Shown in pieces: positions 26,692 to 35,912 of a stretch of DNA of 64,000 bases. The translations under genes and the position numbers were made by a program. This DNA is from Myxococcales bacterium 68-20 (GTDB lineage Bacteria; Myxococcota_A; Polyangia; Polyangiales; Polyangiaceae). The stretch spans positions 278,722 through 342,721 of the forward strand of contig MKVQ01000006.1 of NCBI GenBank assembly GCA_001899635.1, written 5' to 3'. Position 1 is the stretch's first letter, and every line of letters begins with the position of its first letter. The notes beneath the pieces were generated by a model. It saw only the letters and a program-made list of their open reading frames with translations, searched no databases and was not told where the DNA came from.

Positions 26692-27930
26692 TCACCTCAT
26701 CACGAGGACGTGCAGGTCGGCGAGGTTGTGCCCGCTCGGACGGCTCGGCAGCGCGGTGCCGGCGGCAAGGTGAAGCGCTCCCGTGTCGTAGTGATCGAGC
26801 GCACGACGAACAGCGGCGGCGCCGACCTTGCGGAGAAACGCGGCTCCCACGACGGCCCCCGCGGTGCCGCTCGCACCGTCGACACCGTCGGTCGCTGCCG
26901 CGAGGAACATCGCACCCCGTGGAAGCTCGAGACCGACGAGCGCGCCGAGGTGGGTCGACCGCCCTCCCTTCCCTGCGCGCTCGGGCAACTCGAGCGACGG
27001 CTCGGCGGCGCGCACGAGCGCACGCCCGGGGCGAAGGTGCCTCGCGAGCTCGATGTACTCATGCGCGAGCGCCTCTACCGAAGCTTGCGAGGGCGCGAGG
27101 ACGCGCGCGCGCAGCCCGCGCGCCGTGAGCTCGCGCGCCATCGTCCGCGCGAGCTCCTCGGGAGAAGCGACGACCGACGCGCGCCGCACGTTGCTCGCCG
27201 CGCCGGTGCGGACGAGCGGGAGATCCGCGCAGCGCGGCGCGTACCGGCAGAGGAGCCGGCGCGCCCGCTCGACGGAGCTCCGATCGCCGACGCTCGGCCC
27301 CGAGCCGACGTCGGCGATCGTCCCTCCGATCACGTCGCTCACGACGAGCGTCATCACGCTCGCAGGACGGGCAGCGCGCGCGAGACCGCCGCCCTTGATC
27401 CGCGAGAGGTGTTTGCGGACGACGTTGATCTCCTGGATCGACGCGCCGCTCGCGAGCATCGCCCGCGTGACCGCCTGCTTGTCCCGGAGCGAGACACCTT
27501 CGGCCGGCGCACACACGAGCGCGGATGCGCCTCCGGAGACGAGGACGAGCAGCAGCCCACCACGGTCGGCGCACGCGCGCGCGCGATCGAGACATCGCTC
27601 TGCGGCCTCGATGCTCCGGCGATCCGGGACGGGATGCGCAGCACGTAGCACGAGGGCCCGCGCGTCCCGCGCGATCGAGGACGCATCGACGCCGTCGCTC
27701 GTGACGACGAGGACATCGGCGACCGCATCACCCCAGCGAGCGAGCGCCCCCGTCGCCATCGCGGGCGCGGCCTTGCCGATCGCGATGATGGAGACGAGCT
27801 GCCCTGCGCCGGGCAGCCTCGAGTCTCCGGCTCGCATCGAGCTCACCGGCAACGCCGCGGCCACACGCGCGCTCGGATCCAGCCGCGCGAGCGCGCGGTG
27901 GAGAGCGCCCTCGAGGCCGCCGCGGGTCAT
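26692..27930 (-). CDS. Glycerate 2-kinase (GckA/MOFRL family)
   Basis: 412 residues. N-terminal kinase domain (AIGKAAPAMA near residue 50, LVSGGASAL near 130, EINVVRKHLSRIKGGGLA near 170, VVSDVIGG near 200) and C-terminal MOFRL domain (LAAATDGVDGASGTAG). It phosphorylates glycerate, linking glyoxylate, serine or tartronate breakdown to glycolysis; type-2 glycerate kinases normally make 2-phosphoglycerate. ATG 27930 overlaps the stop of the upstream gene (ATGA), so it is translationally coupled to the membrane-protein gene. The frame stays open upstream but there runs into the other gene. Confidence 0.9.
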   Translation of the reverse strand: MTRGGLEGALHRALARLDPSARVAAALPVSSMRAGDSRLPGAGQLVSIIAIGKAAPAMATGALARWGDAVADVLVVTSDGVDASSIARDARALVLRAAHPVPDRRSIEAAERCLDRARACADRGGLLLVLVSGGASALVCAPAEGVSLRDKQAVTRAMLASGASIQEINVVRKHLSRIKGGGLARAARPASVMTLVVSDVIGGTIADVGSGPSVGDRSSVERARRLLCRYAPRCADLPLVRTGAASNVRRASVVASPEELARTMARELTARGLRARVLAPSQASVEALAHEYIELARHLRPGRALVRAAEPSLELPERAGKGGRSTHLGALVGLELPRGAMFLAAATDGVDGASGTAGAVVGAAFLRKVGAAAVRRALDHYDTGALHLAAGTALPSRPSGHNLADLHVLVMR

Positions 27931-28595
27931 CGCCCCGCCGTCTTCCTTCGATCTCCCAGGTCCACGACGTGACCGCCGAAGAGCTGCTGCCAGCCGACGG
28001 CGAGCGTGAGGTAGAGCGCGCGATCGCTCGGACCGTCGAGCGGGCCTCCGGAGAGCGCAGCTTCGCTCCAGCGAACACCTCCGTGCAGTCCGAGGAACGG
28101 TCCGCTCGCGGTCGCGAAGAACGGCAGCTCGAGGCCGAGCCCCGCCATCAGGCCCGGCCGAGCTCCGAAGCGCGCGCCCTCGGGCTGCGCGAAGACGGCG
28201 CCGAGCTCGAGCGCGAGCGAGTCGATGAAAAGATCGAGCCGCGGGCTCCCGAGCTCTCTCCCCGTCGCCCACCGCGCAAGGAAGAGCGGCCGCAGCTCGA
28301 GCCCGAACGCGAACACCCGTCGAGGCTCCGCCTGCGACCCCACGAGCGGGCCGTCTTCGTAGGTCGCGAAGAGCCCGGCGGTGGAGAGATAGCGAAGCCT
28401 CAGATCCGCGGTCGCGCGTGGCCCGCGCGGTCCGACCGTCATCCCCGCCGAGCCCGCGATTCCGAGGTCGCCCTCGAAACGCCCATGCGAGTCGTCCGCG
28501 GCGCGAGCGGGGCGGTCCGCAGCACGCACGGAGCCCGAGAGCGCGAGTGCCGCTCCGACCGCTGCTCCAGCTACGAGCTTGCGTCTCCTCGTCAT
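27927..28595 (-). CDS. Outer-membrane beta-barrel-like protein
   Basis: 222 residues from ATG 28595, chosen because it places a twin-Arg-flanked signal peptide (MTRRRKLVAGAAVGAALALS, cleavage near VRA-AD) at the N-terminus; the longer frame from 28679 would bury it. The mature part is rich in Gly, Phe and Leu in an alternating pattern (GLELRPLFLARW, GLGLELPFF, FLGLHGGVRW) and ends with a strand, as in small outer-membrane barrels. It has no known family that I recognise. It lies 13 bp after the HD gene and overlaps the glycerate kinase start by 4 bp. Confidence 0.75.
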   Translation of the reverse strand: MTRRRKLVAGAAVGAALALSGSVRAADRPARAADDSHGRFEGDLGIAGSAGMTVGPRGPRATADLRLRYLSTAGLFATYEDGPLVGSQAEPRRVFAFGLELRPLFLARWATGRELGSPRLDLFIDSLALELGAVFAQPEGARFGARPGLMAGLGLELPFFATASGPFLGLHGGVRWSEAALSGGPLDGPSDRALYLTLAVGWQQLFGGHVVDLGDRRKTAGR

Positions 28596-28608
28596 CGCAC
28601 GCGAACCA

Positions 28609-29937
28609 TCAACCGCCGGAGCCTGAAGCCGCCGGAGCGCCGTCCGCGGATTGAGAGAGTACCTCGGCAATCTCGTCACGCAGCTCGGGCGCCACGATGA
28701 GGCGGACCCGCGACATCACCTGGCCGGCGAGGCGCGCGAGAAGGAACGAGACGTCGCTCAGCGGCCGCGCCGGGCCCTTCGCGAAGACCACCATCAGCGG
28801 TTCGGAGTCGGCACCGAATGGCGTGTCGGCGGCGACGTCGAGACCGACGTAGAGCTTCGGGTCGAACCCTCTCGACCGAGCAATGTCCTGGGCGATCTCG
28901 AACGCGCGCTGCCGGCCTTCGGGCAGCGCTTGCTCACCGAAGAGCTCGTACGTCTTGAACAGCTGCCGCATCCGCACGCGCCGCGCGATGTCGGCGAGGG
29001 ACTTGTCCTTCGCGTCCTCCCACGCACGCATCGCGACCGAGAGGACGCCATCGTCGAGCTCGAGGTAGTCGGACAGCGAGGGCGCCTGGCCGTGCGCAGC
29101 CATCTCGATCGCGCGAGGCGTCCCGGCGAGACGCGTGCCGTCGGCGACGACCGCGCTTGCGTGCCCGAGCACGGTCCGGATCATCCACTCGGCAGCACGC
29201 GTCGCTTTGTGGAGGTACACCTGCTGGAACATGAAGAGGCGGCCGAGGATGAACGCCTCGATGGCGGGCAACCCCTTCGCTCCGTCGATCGCGAGCCCCG
29301 GAGCCTTGCCCTTCTCAGCGGGAGCGAAGCGGAGGCTGCGGAACAGCCAGTCGAGATCGAAGACACCGTAGCGAACGCCGGTCGAGTGGGCGTCGCGGAG
29401 GAGGTAGTCGCAGCGATCGACATCGAGCGTTCCGCTCACGGCGCGCGCCAGATACGGCAACGCGTTCTCTCCCCGCACGAGCGCCGCCACGCGCTCCGGC
29501 AAGCTCGGGTCGACGGCGCCTAGCACCTTGTTCACGCCGGTCGACGGATCGAGGACGATGCGCTCCGTCCACTCCTCGTGATGAGCGGAGCCGGCGATCG
29601 CGTCCTCGAAGAGATGCGACAACGGCCCGTGACCGACGTCGTGGAGAAACGCGGCCGCGAGGGCCTCTTGCGCGCGCTCGCTCGTGACCTGCTGCCAGAA
29701 CGGGAGCTCTCCGTGGATCTGCCGGAGGCGCGCCAGGAGCAGCTTCATCACGTGAGCGGCGCCGATCGCGTGCGCGAAGCGAGTGTGCTCCGCCCCGGGA
29801 AATGCGTACGAGGCCACGCCCAGCTGCCGGATCCTGCGGAGGCGCTGCACCTCCGGTGTGTCCATCAGCTGCGGGATGACCCGCTCCTCCTCCGCTTCGA
29901 ACGAGATGAGGCCGTGCACTGCGTCGCGCAGGATCAT
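28609..29937 (-). CDS. HD-domain phosphohydrolase, SAMHD1/dNTPase-like
   Basis: 442 residues. The HD metal site is complete: HTRFAHAIG (His56), FLHDVGHGPLSHLFE (His99-Asp100) and LDVDRCDYLLRD (Asp near 174). The N-terminal RDAVHGLISFEAEE and this motif order match the SAMHD1-like family rather than canonical Dgt, which suggests dNTP or nucleotide triphosphohydrolase activity. The C-terminal ~200 residues are variable. Its ATG overlaps the stop of the DNA methyltransferase gene (ATGA), so the two are made together. The exact substrate cannot be read from the sequence. Confidence 0.9.
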   Translation of the reverse strand: MILRDAVHGLISFEAEEERVIPQLMDTPEVQRLRRIRQLGVASYAFPGAEHTRFAHAIGAAHVMKLLLARLRQIHGELPFWQQVTSERAQEALAAAFLHDVGHGPLSHLFEDAIAGSAHHEEWTERIVLDPSTGVNKVLGAVDPSLPERVAALVRGENALPYLARAVSGTLDVDRCDYLLRDAHSTGVRYGVFDLDWLFRSLRFAPAEKGKAPGLAIDGAKGLPAIEAFILGRLFMFQQVYLHKATRAAEWMIRTVLGHASAVVADGTRLAGTPRAIEMAAHGQAPSLSDYLELDDGVLSVAMRAWEDAKDKSLADIARRVRMRQLFKTYELFGEQALPEGRQRAFEIAQDIARSRGFDPKLYVGLDVAADTPFGADSEPLMVVFAKGPARPLSDVSFLLARLAGQVMSRVRLIVAPELRDEIAEVLSQSADGAPAASGSGG

Positions 29938-31412
29938 GTCGAGGCTCCTTCAGCGATCTCTTCGTTGCGAGCGCGCGACGCTGCCCACGTGCCCACGCTA
30001 CCGTCGTCGCAGAAGACTCGAACGCACAGGTTCGGTCGGCGCGGCACATGGGCCTCGAGGACGGCCGGCACAGGCTTCGTCCCCGGCGTGCGCTCGGCGT
30101 GCCATGCGGAGTGGAAGACCCCGCGCTGTTCGGTACCGATCGCCCACGCGAGCGGCTCGGCGGGCTCGACGAGACGAACGCGATCGTTCTTCACGTCGAC
30201 CTTCACGCCCTCGGCTTCGGGCGCGGTCATGCCCGCGATTCGCTCCACGCGGAGCGGCGCCTTCTCACGAAGGAGACGCGCGCGCGCGGTCGCGATCGCG
30301 ACGGGACTCCTATCGACGAGGATGGCGCGGCGCCCGAGCGCGTGGGCGGCGACGCCAGTGGTGCCGCTGCCGGCAAAAGCGTCGACGACGATACTCCCCG
30401 GCTCCGTGGCGCAAGCGATGATGCGCTCGAGCAGCGCCCGCGGCTTCTGCGTCGGATAGCCCGTCCGCTCCGAAGCGACGGAGTGCCGGAGCGGAGCCAC
30501 GTCGGTCCAGAGCGCATCGACGCGACGCTCGCGACAGAGCACACCCTCGTCGTTCTTCACGAGGAAGTACTTGATGTAGACACGGCCGCTCGCAGTGCGA
30601 TGCACGCGCCCCTCGGCCTCGAGCTTGGCGATCGACGCGTCGGTGTAGTCGCCCCGCGGCGCGCTCGTGAAGGGCCGCCCTTCCTCGTCCCACCGGATCG
30701 CGTTGGGCTCGATGGGCTCGAGGCGTGTCGGGGGCCGAAGCGTCGCCTTCTCGCGTCCGTAGACGACGATCGTGTCGAGCGTGCGACCGAACTGCCCGCT
30801 CGTGGCCTGCCGGCCGAGGTTCGGCGCGCGACGCCAGACGATCTCGTTCTTGAACGCGTCACGTCCGAGGATCTCGTCGAGGATCGCCCGCACCAGATAC
30901 GCCGCGCGCCAGTCGAGGTGGACCCAGATCGTCCCGCGCGGCGAGAGGAGCCGCGTGAGCGCCTCGATGCGAGGCGCAAGCATGTCGAGGTATGCGCCGA
31001 CACCGCCGCGCTCCTGAGACCAGCGATCCTCGTACGCGAGCGTTCGAAGAGCGCGTCCGTCGGCAGGCCCGTCGAGCCGAGCCTCGGCCACGTAGTCACG
31101 ATCGGAGGCGTACGGCGGGTCGACATAGACGAGATCGACGCCGCCGCTGAGACCTTCCGCTTCGAGCGCCCCGAGAACGTCGAGCCCGTCGCCATGGACG
31201 AGCCGGTGAGCGACGCTCGCGTCCCCTACGATCTCCGCCGCGAGGATCTCCTTGGCGGACCCGCGTTCCTCGACCGATACGGAAGAGTCGTCGCGCTCGC
31301 GCCACCGCCGGCCGGGCCACGACAGCCGTACCCCATTCGGATCAGTGCTCTTCGACTCACGAGAGCGAACGTGCGGAGGAGCCCGGCGGGACACGGGTTT
31401 CGTTGATACCAC
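29934..31412 (-). CDS. DNA adenine/cytosine-N4 methyltransferase, beta-class (type III Mod-like)
   Basis: 492 residues from GTG 31412; the first ~45 residues are low-quality and the true start may lie nearer VEERGSAKEI. Motif IV DPPY (98-101) comes first, then TGYPTQKP (317-324), then the SAM-binding motif FAGSGTTG (346-353); this order defines the beta class, as in type III Mod and several solitary enzymes. It should methylate an amino group of A or C in DNA. No restriction endonuclease or type III Res gene is nearby, so it is probably a solitary methylase. A ~110-residue C-terminal extension follows the catalytic core. Coupled by ATGA to the HD gene. Confidence 0.9.
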   Translation of the reverse strand: MVSTKPVSRRAPPHVRSRESKSTDPNGVRLSWPGRRWRERDDSSVSVEERGSAKEILAAEIVGDASVAHRLVHGDGLDVLGALEAEGLSGGVDLVYVDPPYASDRDYVAEARLDGPADGRALRTLAYEDRWSQERGGVGAYLDMLAPRIEALTRLLSPRGTIWVHLDWRAAYLVRAILDEILGRDAFKNEIVWRRAPNLGRQATSGQFGRTLDTIVVYGREKATLRPPTRLEPIEPNAIRWDEEGRPFTSAPRGDYTDASIAKLEAEGRVHRTASGRVYIKYFLVKNDEGVLCRERRVDALWTDVAPLRHSVASERTGYPTQKPRALLERIIACATEPGSIVVDAFAGSGTTGVAAHALGRRAILVDRSPVAIATARARLLREKAPLRVERIAGMTAPEAEGVKVDVKNDRVRLVEPAEPLAWAIGTEQRGVFHSAWHAERTPGTKPVPAVLEAHVPRRPNLCVRVFCDDGSVGTWAASRARNEEIAEGAST

Positions 31413-31770
31413 GCATCATGCAGAAGCGGAGGAGAGCCCCACGTGCAAGGACGAGCTACCCCGAAACGGCCCGCCGTCGTCCTCATCGACGCAACGACAC
31501 GAAGCCGATCGGAACGCGATCGTCGAGGGTCGAGGACCGAGCTCACCCCTCACGAGCCACAGCCGCGAGGCGAGAGCCAGCCGTCGTGCCGGAGTAGTAG
31601 CGTCAGCCGTGCCCTCCCACGCTCGAACACAGCGGGAACAAAGCTGCTCCTCCGGCGCTTCACGTACGCAGAGGCGCGCCAAACGACCTTGCTAGCGGAA
31701 TCCCCGCATAGTATCGCCTGCTGATCTGGGATAATGATGATCGGGTAGTGTGGGGGGAATAGATCGCACA
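31413..31770. other. Divergent intergenic region without gene
   Basis: 358 bp between the methyltransferase (minus) and the 693-residue protein (plus). ORFs here lack coding character. The right end has an AT-rich promoter-like stretch; nothing structured was recognised in the rest. Confidence 0.5.
31727..31735 (+). promoter_or_regulatory. Candidate extended -10 promoter
   Basis: TGGGATAAT: a TGn extension and GATAAT (5 of 6 matches to TATAAT), 35 nt before ATG 31771. No good -35 is seen at 16-18 bp, as is common for extended -10 promoters. Confidence 0.4.
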
Positions 31771-33852
31771 ATGCCGCTCCGCCTGGTCGACATCCTGAAG
31801 GCGCTTCCCAAGTCGGAGCTCGAGTCGCTGGTTTCTCGACTCGGCGTTCGGATCGACCCTGCCAAGCGTCTCGACCCTCCGGCCCAGGTCGCACGCGCCC
31901 TCGTGGCGTTGCCTGAGCTCCGCGATCCGAGCAGGCTTCCTCCGCCGAGCGTCGAGCTGTTGCATCGAGTCGCCGAGGCGCGCGGGACGCTGGTCGTACC
32001 GACCTTGCCACCGGGGATGCAGCCGCTCGCCGAGCGAGGCATCCTGTTCGCGCGCTCCGAAGGAAAGAACCGCGTCGAGCTCGTTCTGCCCGCCGCGTAC
32101 CTCGTCCAGCTCCGCTCGTGGGAGGGCGAGGATCCACGCGGCATCCGCGCGCTGCTGGCGCAGGCGCCGTTCGAGACCGTGAGCGCGATCGCCGGCCACT
32201 ACCTCGGTCGTCCGGCGACCCCGCCGATTGCACTTTCGCTCGAGACCGGCTGGGAGACCCTCGGCGATCCTTCGAGCCTCGCGGAGGAGATCGAAAAGCT
32301 CTCCGCCACCGAGCGTCGCGTCCTCGAAGGTGTCGAAGAGCTCGGGGGCGAGGTCGACACCGAAGAGCTGCTCGAGCTCGAGCGCGAACCGCTGCGCCTC
32401 CGCACGGCTTCCGGCGCGACGCCGTCGCGTCGAGGCGTCGGGTTCTCCCTCGAGCGGCGGGGCCTTCTCATTCCGGTCCACCCGAACCGCCATGTCGTGC
32501 CGACCGAGGTCGGTCGCATCATCGGCGCGACGCGCAACGCCGAGCGCGAAGCGCGGCGCGAGCAGGTGAAGAGCTTCGTCAACGAAGGCGATCACGCTCC
32601 GCGACGCGCACGGTTCTCCCATGACCCCGCTCCGCTCGCGATGGCGCTCGCGCTCGCGGCGCGCGAGCCCGGAAGCGAGGTTCGGGCCGGGATCGGCACC
32701 CCGAAGTCGCTCATCACGAAGCTCGCCACGCGGTTCGGTCGCGAGCCGTACCACGTCGCGCTCCTCGTCGCGCTCTCGCGCGCGGTCGGCCTCTGGGATG
32801 CATCGGCGACCAGCGCGAGCGCCCCGCCCGGAGCGCTTCATCTCCACGATCTCACCAAGCTCCTCTTCAACGCGTGGCGCCGCGGCGGCGCGTGGGACGA
32901 GGCGCGGGGCGAGCCCGAGACGTTGCGGCTCCCGGCAGAGCAGCGCGACTCCAGCGCGAGCGGCGTCGTCCGCGAGCTCGTCCTCGAGGCGCTGCGCGAT
33001 CTCGGCGAGAGCCGGTGGATCCCGTGGACGAGCCTCGAAGGATACCTCTCGACCGATCACCGCATCCCCGGCGTCGATCGTCTGCTGCGTCGCTGGGCGG
33101 AGCGCGCTGCCACCGAGGTGCCGGAGCCGATGGAGGTCGCTCGACGGATCGTCCTCGAGAGCCTCCCCGCCCTCGGCATCCTCGATCTCGGCGAGGACGA
33201 CAGCGACGGAGCCGACGGCAAGCCACGGATCGCGCTCCGGCTGACGCCGCGCGGCCGCGCGCTCGTCGCCGACAAGACTCCCCCGCACGACGGCGAGGCT
33301 TCGAAGTTCCTCGACACGCACGTGCTTCGCCTCGGACCGAGCGCGCGCGTCAGCGCCATCCTCGCGATCTACGGCTTCGTCGACGTCGGACGCGTCGCGG
33401 AGGCTCTCGATCTCGTCGTCGCGCCGCAGACGCTCGCACGCGCTCTCTCGGCAGGCTACGAGGCGGACTCGCTCCGGCTGCGCATCGAGGCGATCGCTCC
33501 ACTCCCGGAGACGCTCTCACGTACCTTGGCGCAGGCGAGCGTCGTCGTCGGACGTGGAAGCTTCGTTCCGTCCATCGGCTTCTTGTGGGTCGACGATCCC
33601 AACGTGCGCGAGCTCTTGCGGACGCGTCGCTCGACCTCGGAGCTCTTCGTCGAGCCTTCGCCGCAGGGCGGCCTCCTCGTGTCGGCGCAGGTGGATCTCG
33701 ATCGCCTCGCGCGTCGTTGCCGGACGGTCGGCGTCGAGGTCACGGTCGAAGGACAGGTCGTGCGCGCGCGGACGATGCCGCCCCCGAATAGCTCCGGTGA
33801 ACGACGGCGCCCGTCGTCGTCGCGGATGCCGAAGATCAAGATGGGCGACTGA
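31771..33852 (+). CDS. Winged-helix-rich protein with helicase-associated (XPB-N-like) C-terminal region
   Basis: 693 residues. ATG 31771 is preferred over GTG 31750 because the ggggggaat before it is a good ribosome-binding site. The protein is helical with repeated winged-helix-like parts (for example LSATERRVLEGVEELGGEVD). The C-terminal quarter (about 510-660: ILAIYGFVDVGRVAEALDL, RALSAGYEADSLRLRIE, SFVPSIGFLWVDDPNVRELL) resembles the helicase-associated domain found with XPB/Ssl2 N-terminal regions in Actinobacteria and Myxococcota. No helicase motor (Walker A) is present in this protein or next to it. Possible role in DNA or chromosome handling; assignment tentative. Confidence 0.6.
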   Translation: MPLRLVDILKALPKSELESLVSRLGVRIDPAKRLDPPAQVARALVALPELRDPSRLPPPSVELLHRVAEARGTLVVPTLPPGMQPLAERGILFARSEGKNRVELVLPAAYLVQLRSWEGEDPRGIRALLAQAPFETVSAIAGHYLGRPATPPIALSLETGWETLGDPSSLAEEIEKLSATERRVLEGVEELGGEVDTEELLELEREPLRLRTASGATPSRRGVGFSLERRGLLIPVHPNRHVVPTEVGRIIGATRNAEREARREQVKSFVNEGDHAPRRARFSHDPAPLAMALALAAREPGSEVRAGIGTPKSLITKLATRFGREPYHVALLVALSRAVGLWDASATSASAPPGALHLHDLTKLLFNAWRRGGAWDEARGEPETLRLPAEQRDSSASGVVRELVLEALRDLGESRWIPWTSLEGYLSTDHRIPGVDRLLRRWAERAATEVPEPMEVARRIVLESLPALGILDLGEDDSDGADGKPRIALRLTPRGRALVADKTPPHDGEASKFLDTHVLRLGPSARVSAILAIYGFVDVGRVAEALDLVVAPQTLARALSAGYEADSLRLRIEAIAPLPETLSRTLAQASVVVGRGSFVPSIGFLWVDDPNVRELLRTRRSTSELFVEPSPQGGLLVSAQVDLDRLARRCRTVGVEVTVEGQVVRARTMPPPNSSGERRRPSSSRMPKIKMGD

Positions 33853-33881
33853 AGCGGCGCGCTCTCGACTCGCAGGCGCGC

Positions 33882-34373
33882 TCAGTTGTCCTTGGCGCCC
33901 TGGGCAATCCACCGGCGCACGAGATCGCGATCCTTCTTCGCCATCAGCGCGTTGCCGCTCTTGGGTGGATCGCCGGGCGGCATCTCCGACCGGCGCGCGC
34001 TCGTGCAGCTCTCGGGGAGCTTCTCCTGCTCGTTGTCCATCTTGAGCATGACCATGCTCTCGTCCGGCTTGCCAGGGACGACGAACTTCGACGACGAGCA
34101 CGTCGGGCTCGCCTTCATCAGCTCCGCGTAGATCTGGGCGGGCTCGTACGTGATGTAGAAGTTGAGGTTCGACTCCTTCGAGCTGTGGCATGCAGCGAGC
34201 GCACAGTTGGTCGCGAGGAGCGGAGCGACGTCGTCCTTGAAGGACACCGGTGAGCCGGAGCTGGCGCTGCCCGAGGACGACGACGAAGCGCTCGACGGCT
34301 CTGGCGCGTCCGAGCACGCGATCGAGCTCGAGGCGCCGGCGACGACGAGACCGAGGAGGAGCAGGGAGCGCAC
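33882..34373 (-). CDS. Cytochrome-c-like lipoprotein with CX4CH motif
   Basis: 163 residues from GTG 34373, which gives a clean lipoprotein signal (VRSLLLLGLVVAGASSSIAC). A Ser-rich spacer is followed by VSFKDDVAPLLATNCALAACH: the Cys-X4-Cys-His resembles a haem-c attachment site with one extra pair of spacing residues, and a distal MPPGDPP provides the usual Met ligand context. Such CX4CH or CX3-4CH proteins are frequent in myxobacterial genomes. Whether haem is attached is not certain; the wide spacing would need checking. Convergent with the upstream plus-strand gene (29-bp gap). Confidence 0.7.
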   Translation of the reverse strand: MRSLLLLGLVVAGASSSIACSDAPEPSSASSSSSGSASSGSPVSFKDDVAPLLATNCALAACHSSKESNLNFYITYEPAQIYAELMKASPTCSSSKFVVPGKPDESMVMLKMDNEQEKLPESCTSARRSEMPPGDPPKSGNALMAKKDRDLVRRWIAQGAKDN

Positions 34374-34434
34374 CTCCGGAGGATACCAGAACCGGAGGAC
34401 CGAGGACCGGAGGGGCCTCCCCCGTCGTTCGGGC

Positions 34435-35841
34435 TCAGCGCCGGTCGTCGACCCAGTCGGTGATCGGCCTGCGGGCGTGGATCGTCGCCACGGCTCCTCC
34501 CCGCAGGAAGACCTCGGCGGGGAGCGGGCGCCCGTTGTAGCTGCTCGCCATCGAGTAGCCGTACGCGCCGGCGTCGAGGAGCGCCACTTCGGCGACATCC
34601 CCCTCGGGAAGCTCGTGAACGCCGAAGTCATCCGAGCTCTCGCAGACGGGCCCGACGACGCGGAATGGAAGCAGACGCGCGCCGTCCGCCATCGTGACGG
34701 GGACGACGCGATGGCGTGCCTGGTAGAGCGCCGGGCGCAAGAGATCGTTCATCCCCGCGTCGATCATCATCCAGCGACGCGGAGGATCGCCGGCGGCGAT
34801 CTTGCGCTGGATGACCTTGGCAAGGAGGACGCCATGCGCGCCGACCATGGCGCGACCGGGCTCGCAGAAGAGCGCGAGGTCATCGAGACCGTACTCGCGC
34901 TGCACCACGCGAGCCGCGCGGATGAATTCAGCCGGGCGAACGGGGCAGCCCTCGCCGTAGTCGATGCCGAAGCCGCCGCCGGTGTCGACGAGCTCGAGCG
35001 CGAAGCGCGAGCGCAGGCTTCTCGCCGTGTCGAAGACCGCGCGGGCCGACGCGAGGTACGCATCGATCGACGTGAGCTGCGAGCCCGCATGAGCCGTCAC
35101 CCCTACGAGGCGCACGGCGGATCCGGCCGAGTCGAGCGCAGCCACGGCGTCCGGGATGCTCGACAGCGGCACCCCGAACTTCGCCTCGTCGTGACCGGTC
35201 GCGATGTAGCTGTGCGTGTCGAGCTCCTTCGCGTCGACACCGGGGTTGATGCGAATCGCGATGCGAGCGACGCGTCCCTGCGCGGCCGCGCGAGCGGCGA
35301 TGCGCGGGATCTCTTCCACGCTCTCGACGTTAATCGCGCGGATGCCGATGTCCCCGACACCGATGGCGAGATCGAGCTCGTCGTCACGCTTCGCGACGCC
35401 GTTATAGATGAGGCGGTCCGGCGTGACGCCACACCGCATGGCGAGCAGCAGCTCCGCGCCGCTCACGACATCCGCACCGCAGCCCTCGTCGACGAGCGCG
35501 CGCACGATCGGCCCGGCGCTGTTGGCCTTGACGGCGTACGCAACGAGGTGAGGCGCGCCCTCGAACGCGTCCTCGAGCTCGCGTGCCTCGCGCGCGATTC
35601 CATCGACGTCGTAGACGTAGGTTGGGGTGCCGATGCGAGCGCTCGCGTCACCGCCGACCTCGGCCGATTGCCGCGACAGCTCGCCGAGGCCGACGCCACC
35701 GAGCACAAGCTCGCCGCTCGGCAGGCGCGTCACGGCAGAACCGTGCGGCTGCCCCGCCGGCGGAGCGACACCCAGGCCCGAGGCCCCAGACCCAACCGAC
35801 GAGCCAGACGACGTCCCAGAGGTCACGTTATTGCCGCCCAT
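34435..35841 (-). CDS. lysA: Diaminopimelate decarboxylase
   Basis: 468 residues. PLP-binding Lys105 in YAVKANS, HAGSQ and the glycine-rich phosphate-binding segment GGGFGIDYGEG, EPGRAMVG, and the active-site CESSDDF, all typical of LysA. It converts meso-diaminopimelate to lysine, the final step of lysine synthesis. The first ~65 residues are a Ser/Gly/Pro-rich extension not found in most LysA proteins. Divergent from the pyruvate kinase gene with only 71 bp between the starts. Confidence 0.96.
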   Translation of the reverse strand: MGGNNVTSGTSSGSSVGSGASGLGVAPPAGQPHGSAVTRLPSGELVLGGVGLGELSRQSAEVGGDASARIGTPTYVYDVDGIAREARELEDAFEGAPHLVAYAVKANSAGPIVRALVDEGCGADVVSGAELLLAMRCGVTPDRLIYNGVAKRDDELDLAIGVGDIGIRAINVESVEEIPRIAARAAAQGRVARIAIRINPGVDAKELDTHSYIATGHDEAKFGVPLSSIPDAVAALDSAGSAVRLVGVTAHAGSQLTSIDAYLASARAVFDTARSLRSRFALELVDTGGGFGIDYGEGCPVRPAEFIRAARVVQREYGLDDLALFCEPGRAMVGAHGVLLAKVIQRKIAAGDPPRRWMMIDAGMNDLLRPALYQARHRVVPVTMADGARLLPFRVVGPVCESSDDFGVHELPEGDVAEVALLDAGAYGYSMASSYNGRPLPAEVFLRGGAVATIHARRPITDWVDDRR

Positions 35842-35912
35842 TCGAGAAGCGAGCTTGTCGCACGGGCGACAGGGCTTGCCAAGCCCGGCGCATCGTTGGA
35901 TGCTCCCGGCGC

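Noticed and set aside
31413..31700. tRNA or small RNA in the divergent region
   Set aside because: No T-loop GTTCGA pattern or acceptor pairing was found here or elsewhere in the window.
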